DNA from: Adiantum capillus-veneris
Taxonomy: Eukaryota; Streptophyta; Polypodiopsida; Polypodiales; Pteridaceae
Assembly (NCBI GenBank): GCA_014529385.2
Contig: CM043956.1
Location: 60,773,120-60,829,119 of the forward strand
DNA: 56,000 nt
Direction of reading: 5' to 3'
Of this stretch, positions 1 to 9,386 are shown piece after piece (position 1 is the first letter of the stretch; every line of letters begins with the position of its first letter). Under the pieces are notes generated by a model. It was not told the DNA's origin and ran no database searches. It saw nothing but the letters and a program-made list of their open reading frames with translations. The position numbers and the translations under genes are program-made.

Positions 1-108
1 TTTTGGGTTTTATTTCCTTAAGAGGCAATATCTCAGGGACTATGGATTGAGTGGAAGGGCTAAGAGTTGGTTTCTGTGTTGTGACACCCCCAATCCCCCA
101 ATAAATAG

Positions 109-262
109 TGCATTTGGTGGCTATCATCCACGTGCATCCTAGGTTTATATTACCCTCCATAGTTCTAGCAGGCATCCACGTGCATTTGGTGGCTATCATC
201 CACGTGGCTATCATCCACGTGCATCCTAGGTTTATATTACCCTCCATAGTTCTAGCAGGCAT
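109..262. repeat. Tandem duplication with four G-box motifs
   Basis: Two copies of a roughly 72-bp unit stand head to tail (109-180 and 181-262). The second copy has a further short duplication of the stretch containing GGCTATCATCCACGTG. The palindrome CACGTG, the plant G-box core, occurs at 129-134, 177-182, 201-206 and 216-221. The array ends 29 bp before the LTR of the next element. It may be part of the older element into which that one inserted. Positions 1-108 hold nothing I recognise. Confidence 0.8.
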
Positions 263-291
263 GACCAAAAAGTCTTGGGCTACAACCCCAT

Positions 292-1181
292 TGTAACATT
301 TAATGGTCTAGTTGTGTAGCGGAAAATAGCATGAACATAGTGAGCATTTCATTAGAATAGATTCCTAATGAGAATAACAAGAGTGCTTGGGTGGAGAGAG
401 AAACAAAAAGCATAATATCTAGCTAGATAGCATGAACAATACTTCAAAAGAGAGAGAAATTAAGCAATTGACAAGAGTTTAATCACTCATGTTAGCATAG
501 CTTAGCTTAGTAATTAGCATGGTCGAGGAGATGAGCATGCATTGAAGCTTGGCTCTTGGTTGGATTTGCATCACAAAGCCAAGAGTTGTTGGTGTAGGCC
601 TCCCTTCTCACAAGCTTGGAGTAGGTGATACGCTTTCCATTGAAGCTTGAGAAGAGAGAGAGTCTTCTTACTCTACACATTACCTTGTGTGAGTGTGTGT
701 GTGGATAATTTCCTTTTGAAAAATCATCCCCCTCTCTCTCTTGGTCGACCCTTCTTGCTATTTGCTCTTGCTAGCACCTCCTTGGACCTCTCCCAGCTTA
801 GCCAATGAAAGTTAAGTAGCATAAGTGATAGTCTTCTGACATGTGTCCCCCTTTCCCCTTTTGTGAGAGATTTAGGTAATTAATTAATTCAACTAAACTC
901 TCATTGGACCCCTTTGTCTCCTGGCCAATAGGAATCAGGCAAGCCATTGGGCTACTGAATGCTCATTGGACCCCTTGGGAGATTGTCCAATAGTCTTCTA
1001 GAGATATTAATTCCTATTGGTTCTTTTATTAAGTGTTTTTAAATTAATTAAACTAGATTTACTCTAGCCTAATTCTCATTGGTCCACCTCCATGGCCATC
1101 CAATAGGATTTGAGTACACCTTGTGGACATATGGCCTAGGGAGCTGACATGTGTCCCTCATTCCCTTTGTGTAAAGGGAGC

Positions 1182-1268
<87 letters not shown>

Positions 1269-1643
1269 TTTCTCTCTCATCCCCTACTTCTTGGGCTCGC
1301 CTCCTCCTTTGTAGGACTTGGAAGACTTTTTCGGACATGCACAAAGCATCCAATTTCCTAAGCTTTTGACCATTGGACACAACCTTTGAAATTTGGAACC
1401 TTAGCATTTTGGAAGTCTTAATGGGCTGAACCCTAAGGTCTTTGGAGCCCATTGTTGCACATAGATCTTTTGCAGATGGCCCCCCCTTTGGATCCCTATT
1501 TTCCCTCCTTTGGATCCCTACTGTGGCCGGTTTGCTACTTAACCAATATTCCAGCTTTTTCTCCCCTGGCACTTCCCCATATTAAATGATCAGTTTAACA
1601 TGAGAAAATCATTTAGGAGAATTAGATATTAGTTATTATGACA
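292..1643 (-). repeat. 3' LTR of the gypsy element
   Basis: This 1352-bp repeat aligns over its length with 7323-8933 and has TG...CA ends. It is shorter because it lacks the 297 bp present at 7509-7805 of the partner, while its (GT)n array is 38 bp longer; these two differences account exactly for the length difference (1352 + 297 - 38 = 1611). Numerous point differences show the element is not recent. Confidence 0.9.
1183..1266. repeat. (GT)n microsatellite, 84 bp, inside the 3' LTR
   Basis: This is an uninterrupted GT dinucleotide array of about 42 units. The same site in the other LTR (8512-8557) has about 23 units, so the array has changed length since insertion. The cysteine/valine and histidine/threonine reading frames across it are artefacts. 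Confidence 0.97.
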
Positions 1644-1659
1644 TTACCTCTCTCTTGAA
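1644..1659 (-). other. Polypurine tract of the gypsy element
   Basis: On the minus strand the bases immediately before the 3' LTR read TTTCAAGAGAGAGGTAA. This purine-rich run sits exactly where plus-strand DNA priming starts in LTR elements. Confidence 0.75.
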
Positions 1660-2080
1660 ATCATAGTCATCCTCGACTGTGGGGTAGATAAGATAAAGCA
1701 TATTCATTAGTCCTTTTGCTAGCGGGTAGAGGATCCCTATGTTACCCTACGACACCGTTCCAGGATGGATGACTAGTCCATTTGGTGCTTGTGAGCCTAA
1801 GCTGCGCAAGCATGTCTGCACATTAGTCCTACCAATCTTCCATAGTAGAGTGGCAAGCTCTACTTGGTGTTTGGGAGACGTCGTCTCTACAAACTTGATC
1901 TAAGCATGCATACTACTTCACATTTGTGCACAATAAAGAAAAAGAGAGTCTTATAAGACAAAAACTTTGTTCATTTTAAACATTTGTACATTTGCTTACT
2001 CTAGCGAAGCATTGTAAGCATTGACAAGATTTAGGTTATCCTTTAATTGTATGCCTTGCGTCTATCTAGCATCTTCAAAA

Positions 2081-2359
2081 GGATAATTCTTAAACTTAAT
2101 AAGATATCATTGGATAGTCTTGCCGCCTCTTAGTACCTTGTCTTAATGCTGGAGGATAGACTCGGGCTGCAGCACCTTTTCTTGGTCCTCAATCTCCGGT
2201 GGGTCTTCAATAGTAGGTTCTTGAGGTGGCTCTCCTTTGTAAGGTTTTAATAGGCTCACATGAAAATCATTGTGTATGAGCCAATGAGTGGGCAACTTTA
2301 GTTGTAGGCCATCTCATTGATTGGCCTAAGGATCTGGAAGGGACCATAGTACCTTTTTG
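2081..2359 (-). pseudogene. Integrase tail and chromodomain relic
   Basis: The minus-strand translation contains FHVSLLKPYKG, the signature joining the integrase C-terminal region to the chromodomain in plant chromoviruses. It is followed by an acidic linker and YLIKFKNYPF, the core of the chromodomain fold. At least two in-frame stops interrupt it. Chromodomains of this group are thought to steer integration to particular chromatin. The relic at 53990-54596 has a related but clearly different version with the same FHVSLLKP and VKFKNYP landmarks. Positions 1660-2080 are the untranslated 3' region of the element with no other signal. Confidence 0.75.
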
Positions 2360-3290
2360 CTAACTTAGCATAGTACTTTTGGTGTCCCGTAGGATTCTTG
2401 CCCGCCGTGTGCCGTAATCGAGCCTTGGGAAATTTGAGTAAGACCCAATCATTTTCTTTAAAGGCTTGGGCTCTTCTGTGCTTGTCAGCAGAGCAGCCTT
2501 TTGCCTTTGCTGTGAGATAGAGATAGCATCCTTAATCTTTTGGAAAGATTCTTGTAGGTCTCGGCTATACTCATCCGCTGCGAAGATCTTCCCGTGTACC
2601 TTAAATAGCAGGGGACTTTTTGATCTTCCCTCAATCACCTCAAAAGGTGCTTTTCTCGTGGAAGTATGTACAGTGTTATTGTAGGCATACTCCACTAAGG
2701 GTAAGTACTTCTCCCATTGGGATCTTTGATCTACTTCCATTACATAGGCTTTTAGTAGATTGAGGATTGTTAGGTTAGCTATTTCACTTTGGCCATCCGT
2801 TTGCGTGTGATAGGCCGAAGAGAAGTTTAGCCTTGTCCCTAAATTCTCAAAGAGACCCTTCTAGAAATTAGTGGTCAATCTAGGATCTCTATCGGACACT
2901 ATGGACATTGGCAAGCCATGGTACTTAAAGATTTGTGAATGAAGAGGGTTGCCAATTGATGGGCTTTGATAGTCTTTTTGACACGTATAAAATGAGCTTG
3001 TTTGCTAAACGTGTCTACTATCGTCCATATTCCCGTATTCCATGGATCGACTTAGGCAATCCAAAGATAAAATCCATGGATATGCTCTCCCATGGTGAAT
3101 TAGGGATTGGCAAAGGTTGAAGCAATACAGGTTGCTTCCCTCCATCAAACTTCGTCTTTTGGCATACCACACATTTTGAAACATACTCTTGTATGTTTGC
3201 TTCCATGGTAGGCCAATAGAAATATGTTTCAATTCCTTTTAGGGTAGACTAAATCCCTCTATGCCCTGCATAAGGAGGAGCATGAGATTC
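2360..3290 (-). pseudogene. Ty3/gypsy integrase relic
   Basis: The DDE integrase inserts the element's cDNA into the chromosome. Pieces lie in several frames on the minus strand. The Cys-Cys half of the HHCC zinc domain (CVVCQKTK) lies near 3170. The first catalytic Asp lies in SISMDFIFGLP near 3075, the second in VSDRDPRLTTNF near 2890, and the Glu in HTQTDGQSEIANLT near 2790. The C-terminal part (2360-2740) starts at VDQRSQWEKYLPLVEYAYNN. All three catalytic positions are still recognisable, but stops and frameshifts between the pieces rule out one intact protein. Confidence 0.85.
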
Positions 3291-3919
3291 ACACATTACT
3301 TTGTCAGGTAGTGAGCTAGTAACACATAGTCTATTGCCATAGAGAAGATAACCATCTTGTAAAGTAAATGGTTCCTCTTTCTTCCCTAATGCAAGGGCTG
3401 AAATCACATCTATAGAATCGGGATCAATAGCATACTCATCTATCATAGAAGGTAGATCATTGTGAGTTGCTATGGAAACCGCATTCACTCTCGGTCGTCT
3501 TGAGACTGCATCAGCTACTTGATTATGTTTGCCAGCAGTGTGAGAAATATGAAAATAAAATTGCGAAAGAAAGTTTGCCCACCTCATTTATTTGTCGGAG
3601 AGCTTGGTCTGCATCATGAAGAACTTAAGATTTGGTGATCCGTTCGCATAATGAAAGGAGTCCCCACTAAATAGTGCTTCCATGAGTCTAAGGCATGTAG
3701 AACTTCGAGGAGTTTTTGTTCATATATGCCTAGAGCTTGCTCAACAGGGTCGAGCCTTCGACTTTCATAGCCTATGGCGTGCCCTTCTTGGAGCAAAACA
3801 GCTCCAAGGCAATCACCACAAGCATCACATTGGACCTCAAATGGCTTTGAGAGATCCGGTACTATAAGCACAGGTTGAGAATAAGCTTTTTGAAAGCATT
3901 GTTCTCCTTGGCATACCAT
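3249..3919 (-). pseudogene. Ty3/gypsy RNase H relic and start of integrase zinc domain
   Basis: RNase H removes the RNA template after first-strand synthesis. The piece at 3614-3919 reads FEVQCDACGDCLGAVLLQ, then YEQKLLEVLHALDSWKHYLVG and FIMRTDHQ, the usual order in gypsy RNase H. The expected DASG-type motif reads DACG, which probably weakens or kills activity. After a frame change the piece at 3249-3587 has the closing HISHTAGKHNQVADAVSRR motif and then a linker into the His-His half of the integrase zinc domain (HAPPYAGHRG). Confidence 0.85.
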
Positions 3920-4690
3920 GTGTACCTAATGTTTTTATTTGTTAGGTCATGTAATGGTCCTGCTATTAGTGAGAACTTTTCTATGAAGCATATATAGTAT
4001 GCACACATACCTATAAAGCTTCTTAGTTCATGAAGATTCCTTGGTTTAGGCCATCCTTTTATTACCTCTAACTTTGATGGATCCATTTGGATGCCATCTT
4101 GAGAGATAATGTGACCTAAATACTGAATCTCTTGTAAGAAAAATTCACTTTTCTTTCAATTAACATAAAGTTTATTCTCTCTTAAAACTTGAAATATTAC
4201 CTGGAGGTGTTGCTTGTGTTCATCTAATGAATTAGAGTAGATGATGATATCATCAAAGAACACTCCAGTAAAGGTTTGATGAGGCCTGAATAGCTTCTCC
4301 ATCAAGCGGTTGAATGTGGCTGGTGCATTGGTCAAGCCAAAAGGCATGACAATGTATTCGTAAAGACCAAACGTAGCGCGAAATGCGGTCTTTACAATGT
4401 CTTGATCAACTTCCTTATTTGATGATAGCCACTTTTTAGGTCAATCCTATTGAAGTAGGTGGACCCTTGTAGCTTATCAAAAAAGTCCTCTACCCGTGGA
4501 ACGGGAAACCTATTCTTGATAGTGATCGTATTTAGTGCTCTATAGTCGACACACATACGATATGTGCCGTCTTTCTTTTGCACTAGTAGCACAGGAGAAC
4601 AAAATGGAGATGAGCTAGGCCTAACCATGCCTTCTCAAATAATTCATGCACTTACCACACAATCTCCTCTTGTTGAGCTTGAGAAACTCT
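3862..4690 (-). pseudogene. Ty3/gypsy reverse transcriptase relic
   Basis: Three minus-strand pieces make up the polymerase. The piece at 4392-4628 has SPVLLVQKKDGTYRMCVDYR and the first catalytic Asp in RIDLKSGYHQIR. The piece at 4156-4347 has MPFGLTNAPATFNRLM and the catalytic pair in FFDDIIIYS. The piece at 3862-4086 has the thumb and connection (WPKPRNLHELRSFIGMCAYY). The landmarks and spacing match plant Ty3/gypsy RT. Frame changes between pieces mean it is not translated as one product. Confidence 0.88.
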
Positions 4691-5929
4691 ATAAGGAGGT
4701 TTGTTAGGCGGTGAACTTCCTGGAAGAAGTTCAATTGCATGGTCATCATTGCCTCGTTTAGAAGGTAGCTCACAAGGGATGTCGTCAATAAAGACATCTT
4801 GAAACCCCTTGAGAGAATTGGATAACTCTAATTTCTTGATTATGATATTTTCTTTTGCTAAAACATTAGGTTCATTTTGAGAGTCTTTAACAAAAATCAT
4901 GTACATGGAAATAGAGGTCTTTATTGACTTATTGAAAGCTTGTGTATGTACAATGGGTATGGTGTTACCCATTTCCTTAGCATCTATGTACATATCTTTT
5001 TCCCTGAACCTAAAGGAGATTCTTCTTTCATGGAATTCAACATTGGTAGCCATGCAACCAAACCATGGTGCCCCTAGGATTACATCCTCACGCTTGAGAG
5101 GAGAGATAAAGAAGTCCTCTTTGTCCACATAGCTTTGGACATGGAGCCTCAATTTCCCGATTAAGGGAGTGATTGAAGCTTCTTGCCCCTTGAAAGCACC
5201 GTCTCTCGGTAGGACATCTCCCATCTCGTAAGGTTGTGTGCCTAGCTTGGTGGCCAACTCTGTGGATATGAAATTGTGAGTAGAACCAGGGTCAAAGAGA
5301 ATAAAAGCATCATGTTCTCTTACCTTTCCCCAATCATGGCATAGAGGAGATCCTTTGTGGTGAGTTTCCTCCTCTTGGATTTCGACCAAGGTAGCTCTAG
5401 GAGGCTCATGGCGGGTGTTCTTTTGAGGACAAGCGCGGTACACATGCCCTTGCTCACCACACTTGAAACAGCGGTTATCCTTGCGATAATGCTCAAGCTC
5501 TTCAGGAGAGAGTTTGTTTTTACCTTTGTAAACTCCCTTCTCCTTAGCTTTGTTGGAGTTGCCCTTAGGAGACTTTTGGACATTGTCCTTCCCCTTAGGC
5601 TCATTGGAACCCTTGTTTTCTATGGGTTTAAAATTTCTTTTAGCACCCGTTTGGAAATTGATTCGAGAAGCCACCATACTATGGTGTATAGCTGCCGATA
5701 TGGTGCATGGTCTTTGGGAGTTGACATACTCCGTCATTTCTTCAGTTAAGCCCACCCAAAATTGTTGCTTTTGCTCTCCAAAATCCAACTGCTTGAAGAT
5801 AGTGGCGTTGAGTTGTAAGTCCCAAATCTTGTCTACATCTTTGTGAATGGATTCGTAGGGAGAAAGCTTCAAGCTTCTCCATTCGGTGAGTACTTTGTCT
5901 TTGGCATCGGTGGCCAAAAACTGCATCAT
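4652..5929 (-). pseudogene. Gag C-terminus, zinc knuckle and aspartic protease, longest open piece of the gypsy element
   Basis: This 425-codon open piece covers the C-terminal half of gag, the nucleocapsid knuckle and the protease. The knuckle CFKCGEQGHVYRAC (near residue 150) fits CX2CX4HX4C and binds the element's RNA. The protease motif reads LFDPGSTHNFIS, with Pro where most retropepsins have Thr or Ser. It is followed by the flap and the ILGAPWF block. The end, from DDHAIELLPGSSPP, is the linker into the RT N-terminus. The first Met is simply the first one in frame; the real reading comes from gag sequence upstream at 5930-6100, now out of frame. Confidence 0.85.
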
Positions 5930-6909
5930 AATGGAAGCTCTTAAAGCTTTCCATGTTCGTGGGACTTCATTGTTGGCCCGTAGGCTAGACCACCATTGTC
6001 TGGCGGACTCTTAAAAGTGCATAGCTACATGACGTAGCTTAGAGGACTCCATGAAGCCCTCATCTCCAAATGCCGCATTGAATTGTTGGATAAAGGCCAA
6101 TACTTTGTCTGTAGCACCAAAGGTGCCATCGTAGGTAAGGAAAGAGATGCTCTTCCCTCCCTCTTTGAACTTCTTGAGCTTGAATGACCTCTTCCACACA
6201 TTTCCTATGGCCTCTTCTCTTTGATGGTTCAAAGGTTGCACCATCACTTTCTTCAAAAGGTGAAGAATTTGAGGAAGATGGAGAAGAGGGTGACCTCTTT
6301 CTCGCCTTTTTCTTGCCTTGATCTTCTTTGTCTTCACCATCACTTTCATAAGGGGAAGAGGATGAAGAAGATGCAGAAGAGGGTGTCCTCTTTCTCGCCT
6401 TTTTCTTCTCTTGCTTTTTGTCATCCCTCTTTGAAGTAGGGTGTGGAGAAGTATGTGATGGTCTTCTCTGTTTTGGAGGTGATGGAGAGCGTTTAGCCGA
6501 CCGTCTTCGTGGAGCCATCTCCACCGAGGTGGCAGTAGACTCACTTCTTTCTCATTCCTTCGGTGGGAGCTCTTGAGTTCTCCTTGGAGAAGGAGATGCG
6601 TCATCAAGGAGCAAATTTTTGAGCCCTTCGTATGGATCCTCTTCTTCTTCCTGAATAAGAGAGAGGCCTCTTTTGGAAGTCTCGCTAGGAGGCTTCCTAG
6701 GTGCTCTCTCATCATGGTGGGGAGCTTGGAGAATCCCATGAGCACGAAGGTACCGTTGCACTTCACTTTGGAGGGATGGATTTCCCATGGCTTATTGAAG
6801 CCTAGAAACAAGATAGTTAACAAGCATCGCGGCATCATTAGTAGCCTGCTTATTAGCAAAATCAAAGTTATCAACATTAATTTCACTCTCTTTACTATTG
6901 TCAGCCATT
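5930..6909 (-). pseudogene. Gag N-terminal relic with a duplicated Lys/Arg-Ser module
   Basis: The minus strand opens at 6909 with MADNSKESEINVDNFDFAN and stops near 6796. It resumes at 6788 (MGNPSLQSEVQRYLRAHG), and after another break a basic, serine-rich part runs at 6060-6524. There the block KKKARKR(T/S)PSS(A/P)SSS occurs twice in tandem, separated by an acidic spacer; it looks like a nuclear-localisation or nucleic-acid-binding region. The final segment, in a third frame, has TYDGTFGATDKVLAFIQQF, a typical start of the gypsy gag fold. At least four lesions separate these pieces. Confidence 0.75.
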
Positions 6910-7303
6910 CTAACAACTTTTAGGTGTAAACTTTTTAGGTCTACTTTGGCACTTCAAGCCCTAGTTGCTACTCCTCTTTACTCGTTTAGAAAAAGCACTC
7001 AAGCTATTGTAACCGTGGCTCAAATACCATAAATTGTAAGGAATAGAAGAGAGGGTCGTTCAACACCAAAACACCACCGGCTTCTATCAAGCTTCTAATA
7101 GCTTATAGTGGTTAAGCCATAGGAAAGCCCCGTAGGACTCCACTATAAAGACCATAGCTCTCGATGGTGATGCCCTGTTAACTCTACAAAGGCAAGCGCA
7201 CTGCAAGGCTAAAAAATCCCTATTCTACTTACTAATGCAATTAATAACACCAACCATTTATAGCTAGCTTGAGGAACTCCCTTGTTGAGCAAGAAAAGAG
7301 AAA
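6910..7303 (-). other. 5' untranslated leader of the gypsy element
   Basis: This lies between the primer-binding site and the gag start. No reading frame of note was seen, and nothing else is recognisable. Confidence 0.6.
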
Positions 7304-7321
7304 CCTTGTGCTCTGATACCA
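7304..7321 (-). other. Primer-binding site, initiator tRNA-Met type
   Basis: The minus strand reads TGGTATCAGAGCACAAGG, one base from the 5' LTR. The first 12 bases are the classic plant site complementary to the 3' end of initiator tRNA-Met. This fixes the element's orientation. Confidence 0.93.
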
Positions 7322-7322
7322 A

Positions 7323-8507
7323 TGTAACATTTAATGGTCTAGTAACTTGTGTGTAGTGGAAAATAGCATGAACATAGTGAGCATTTCATTAGAATAGATT
7401 CCTGATGAAAATAACAAGAGTGCTTGGGTGGAGAGAGCAAATAACACCTAGTTAGATAGCATGACAAATACTTCAAAAGAGAGAGAAATTAAGCAATTGA
7501 CAATAGTTGAGGACGGATTTGCATGGAGCTGGTCCCCCCTCCAAAAGGCTTTGTATTATGGTTTATCCCATCAAGAGAGACATTTTACAATACAATTTTT
7601 TGTGTTCCTGCAATACTAGCTAGTGCAATGAAGATGGAAACTTCAAGCACTAAGCAAAACACTTATCAAACACAACATCAATTCCCTCATGGTCTCAGAC
7701 CCAAGACCTCACACACCTTCGAAGATGGTGAGAGCTAGCGGGGTATGAGAGTAGATTGAGAGGAAGAAGGAGTAGTCTTACAAGAAAGATGTACATCTCC
7801 TCACATAATCACTCATATTAGCATAGCTTAGCTTAGTGATTAGCATGGTAGAGGATATGAGCATGCACTGAAGCTTGGCTCTTGGTTGGATTTGCATCAC
7901 AAAGCCAAGAGTTGTTGGTGTAGGCCTCCCTTCTCACAAGCTTGGAGTAGGTGATACGCTTTCCATTAAAGCTTGAGAAGAGAGAGAGTCTTCTTACTCT
8001 ACACATGAGCTTGTGTGAGTGTGTGTGTGGATGATTGCCTTTTGAAAAATCATCCCCCTCTCTCTCTTGGTTGACCCCTCTTGCTATTTGCTCTTGCTAG
8101 CACCTCATTGGACCTCTCCCAGCTTAGCCAATGAAAGTTAAGTAGCATAAGTGATAGTCTTCTGACATGTGTCCCCCTTTTCCCTTTTATGAGAGCTTTA
8201 GGTAATTAATTAATTCAACTAAACTCTCATTGGACCCCTTTGCCTCCTGGTCAATAGGAATCAGGCAAGCCATTGGGCTGCTGAATGCTCATTGGACCCC
8301 TTGGGAGATTGTCCAATAGTCTTCTAGAGAGCTTAATTCCTATTGGTTCTTTTATTGAGTGTTTTTAAATTAATTAAACTAGATTTACTCTAGCCTAATT
8401 CTCACTGGTCCACCTCCATGGACATCCAATAGGATTTGAGTACACCTTGTGGGCATCTGGCCTAGGGAGCTGACATGTGTGCCCTCATTGCCTTTGTGTA
8501 CAGGGAG

Positions 8508-8559
<52 letters not shown>

Positions 8560-8933
8560 TTTCTCTCTCATGCCCTACTTCTTGCGCTCGCCCCCTCCTT
8601 TGTAGGACTTGGGAAGACTTTTTGGGACACACACAAAGCATCCAATTTCCTAAGCTTTTGACCATTGGACACAACCTTTGAAGTTTGGAACCTTAGCATT
8701 TTGGAAGTCTTAATGGGCTGAACCCTAAGGTCTTTGGAGCATTGTTGCACATAGCTCTTATGCGGATGGCCCCCCCTTTGGATCCCTATTTTCCCTCCTT
8801 TGGATCCCTATTATGGCCAGTCTGCCAGCTTAACCAATCTTCTAGCTTTTTCTCCCTTGGCACTTCCCATATTAAATAATCAGTTTAACATGAAAAAATC
8901 ATTGAGGAGAATTAGATATTAGTTATTATGACA
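7323..8933 (-). repeat. 5' LTR of the gypsy element
   Basis: This 1611-bp copy is the longer LTR. It would carry the promoter and start transcription towards lower coordinates. It includes 297 bp (7509-7805) that the other LTR lacks and a (GT)n array at 8512-8557. No short duplication flanks the extra stretch, so a deletion in the other LTR is a simpler explanation than an insertion here. Confidence 0.9.
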
Positions 8934-9144
8934 CCATTGTCATACCTGAGAGAAGTGTGCCAGATACCAAAAATCGTAGTTTTTTTATGGTTGACGCCCT
9001 TGACTTGGATAGACTCTTAGATATAGATGGATTTCTCAACTGACACCACACTCTGTATGACAACAGATTATATTTAGCACCCGTGTCTAACAAGTCGTTA
9101 TATAGCACTTTTTCATAGTCGTTGTGTCACAGTCCAACCAATCA
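8934..9144 (-). pseudogene. Retropepsin-like fragment of the older host element
   Basis: The minus strand from 9108 has LLDTGAKYNLLSYRVWCQL, a retroviral-type aspartic protease active-site motif (DTGA) with the usual hydrophobic flank. The frame runs up to the insertion point of the gypsy element at 8933 and, on the other side, to the copia insertion at 9145. It is therefore the host sequence both elements landed in. Which element it belonged to is unclear: it lies downstream of the integrase relic at 20620, not upstream as in a normal gag-pol order. Confidence 0.55.
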
Positions 9145-9331
9145 TGTTGGGATCGGAGAGCACACACACAGAGAGCCAGCACGAAGAAGGAGATAGACAC
9201 AGTGTGTGGCGGGGCGGTACTCACACTACTATGTGTAGTTATGAGTATAGTTATTATGAATGAGTAAATGAATGGCTGTACATGGGCGGCTGAACAATGG
9301 GCAGCCGGGCACACGGGCCTTTAACCCAACA
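9145..9331 (-). repeat. 3' LTR of the copia element
   Basis: The repeat runs from TGTTGGGATC to CCCAACA on the plus strand, 187 bp, with a short inverted end repeat (TGTTGGG/CCCAACA). It matches 14601-14787 except for one transition. Confidence 0.95.
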
Positions 9332-9343
9332 ATCTCCCACTTA
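9332..9343 (-). other. Polypurine tract of the copia element
   Basis: The minus strand reads AAGTGGGAGAT directly before TGTTGGG of the LTR, the familiar plant copia arrangement. Confidence 0.85.
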
Positions 9344-9386
9344 AAGGCAGTGTGCCTTTAAAGTGGCCAAAATACAGCAAAAGAAG

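Larger units (their letters stand above)
292..8933 (-). mobile_element. Ty3/gypsy LTR retrotransposon with chromodomain, decayed
   Basis: The element has two long direct repeats that begin TGTAACATT and end ATTATGACA on the plus strand. A primer-binding site and a polypurine tract place its sense strand on minus. The order of coding relics along the minus strand is gag, zinc knuckle, protease, RT, RNase H, integrase, chromodomain, which is the Ty3/gypsy order; the chromodomain points to the chromovirus branch. Flanking CCAT at 288-291 and 8934-8937 looks like a 4-bp target duplication. Many stops and frameshifts make it non-autonomous now. It sits inside an older gypsy-like relic seen again at 8934-9144. 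Confidence 0.9.

Noticed and set aside
109-262. CRISPR-like array from repeated units
   Set aside because: Two large tandem units with no regular spacers, in a eukaryotic retrotransposon setting.
1123-1361. Open frames rich in Cys-Val or His-Thr across (GT)n
   Set aside because: These are produced by the dinucleotide array in an LTR; no protein-like sequence lies outside it.
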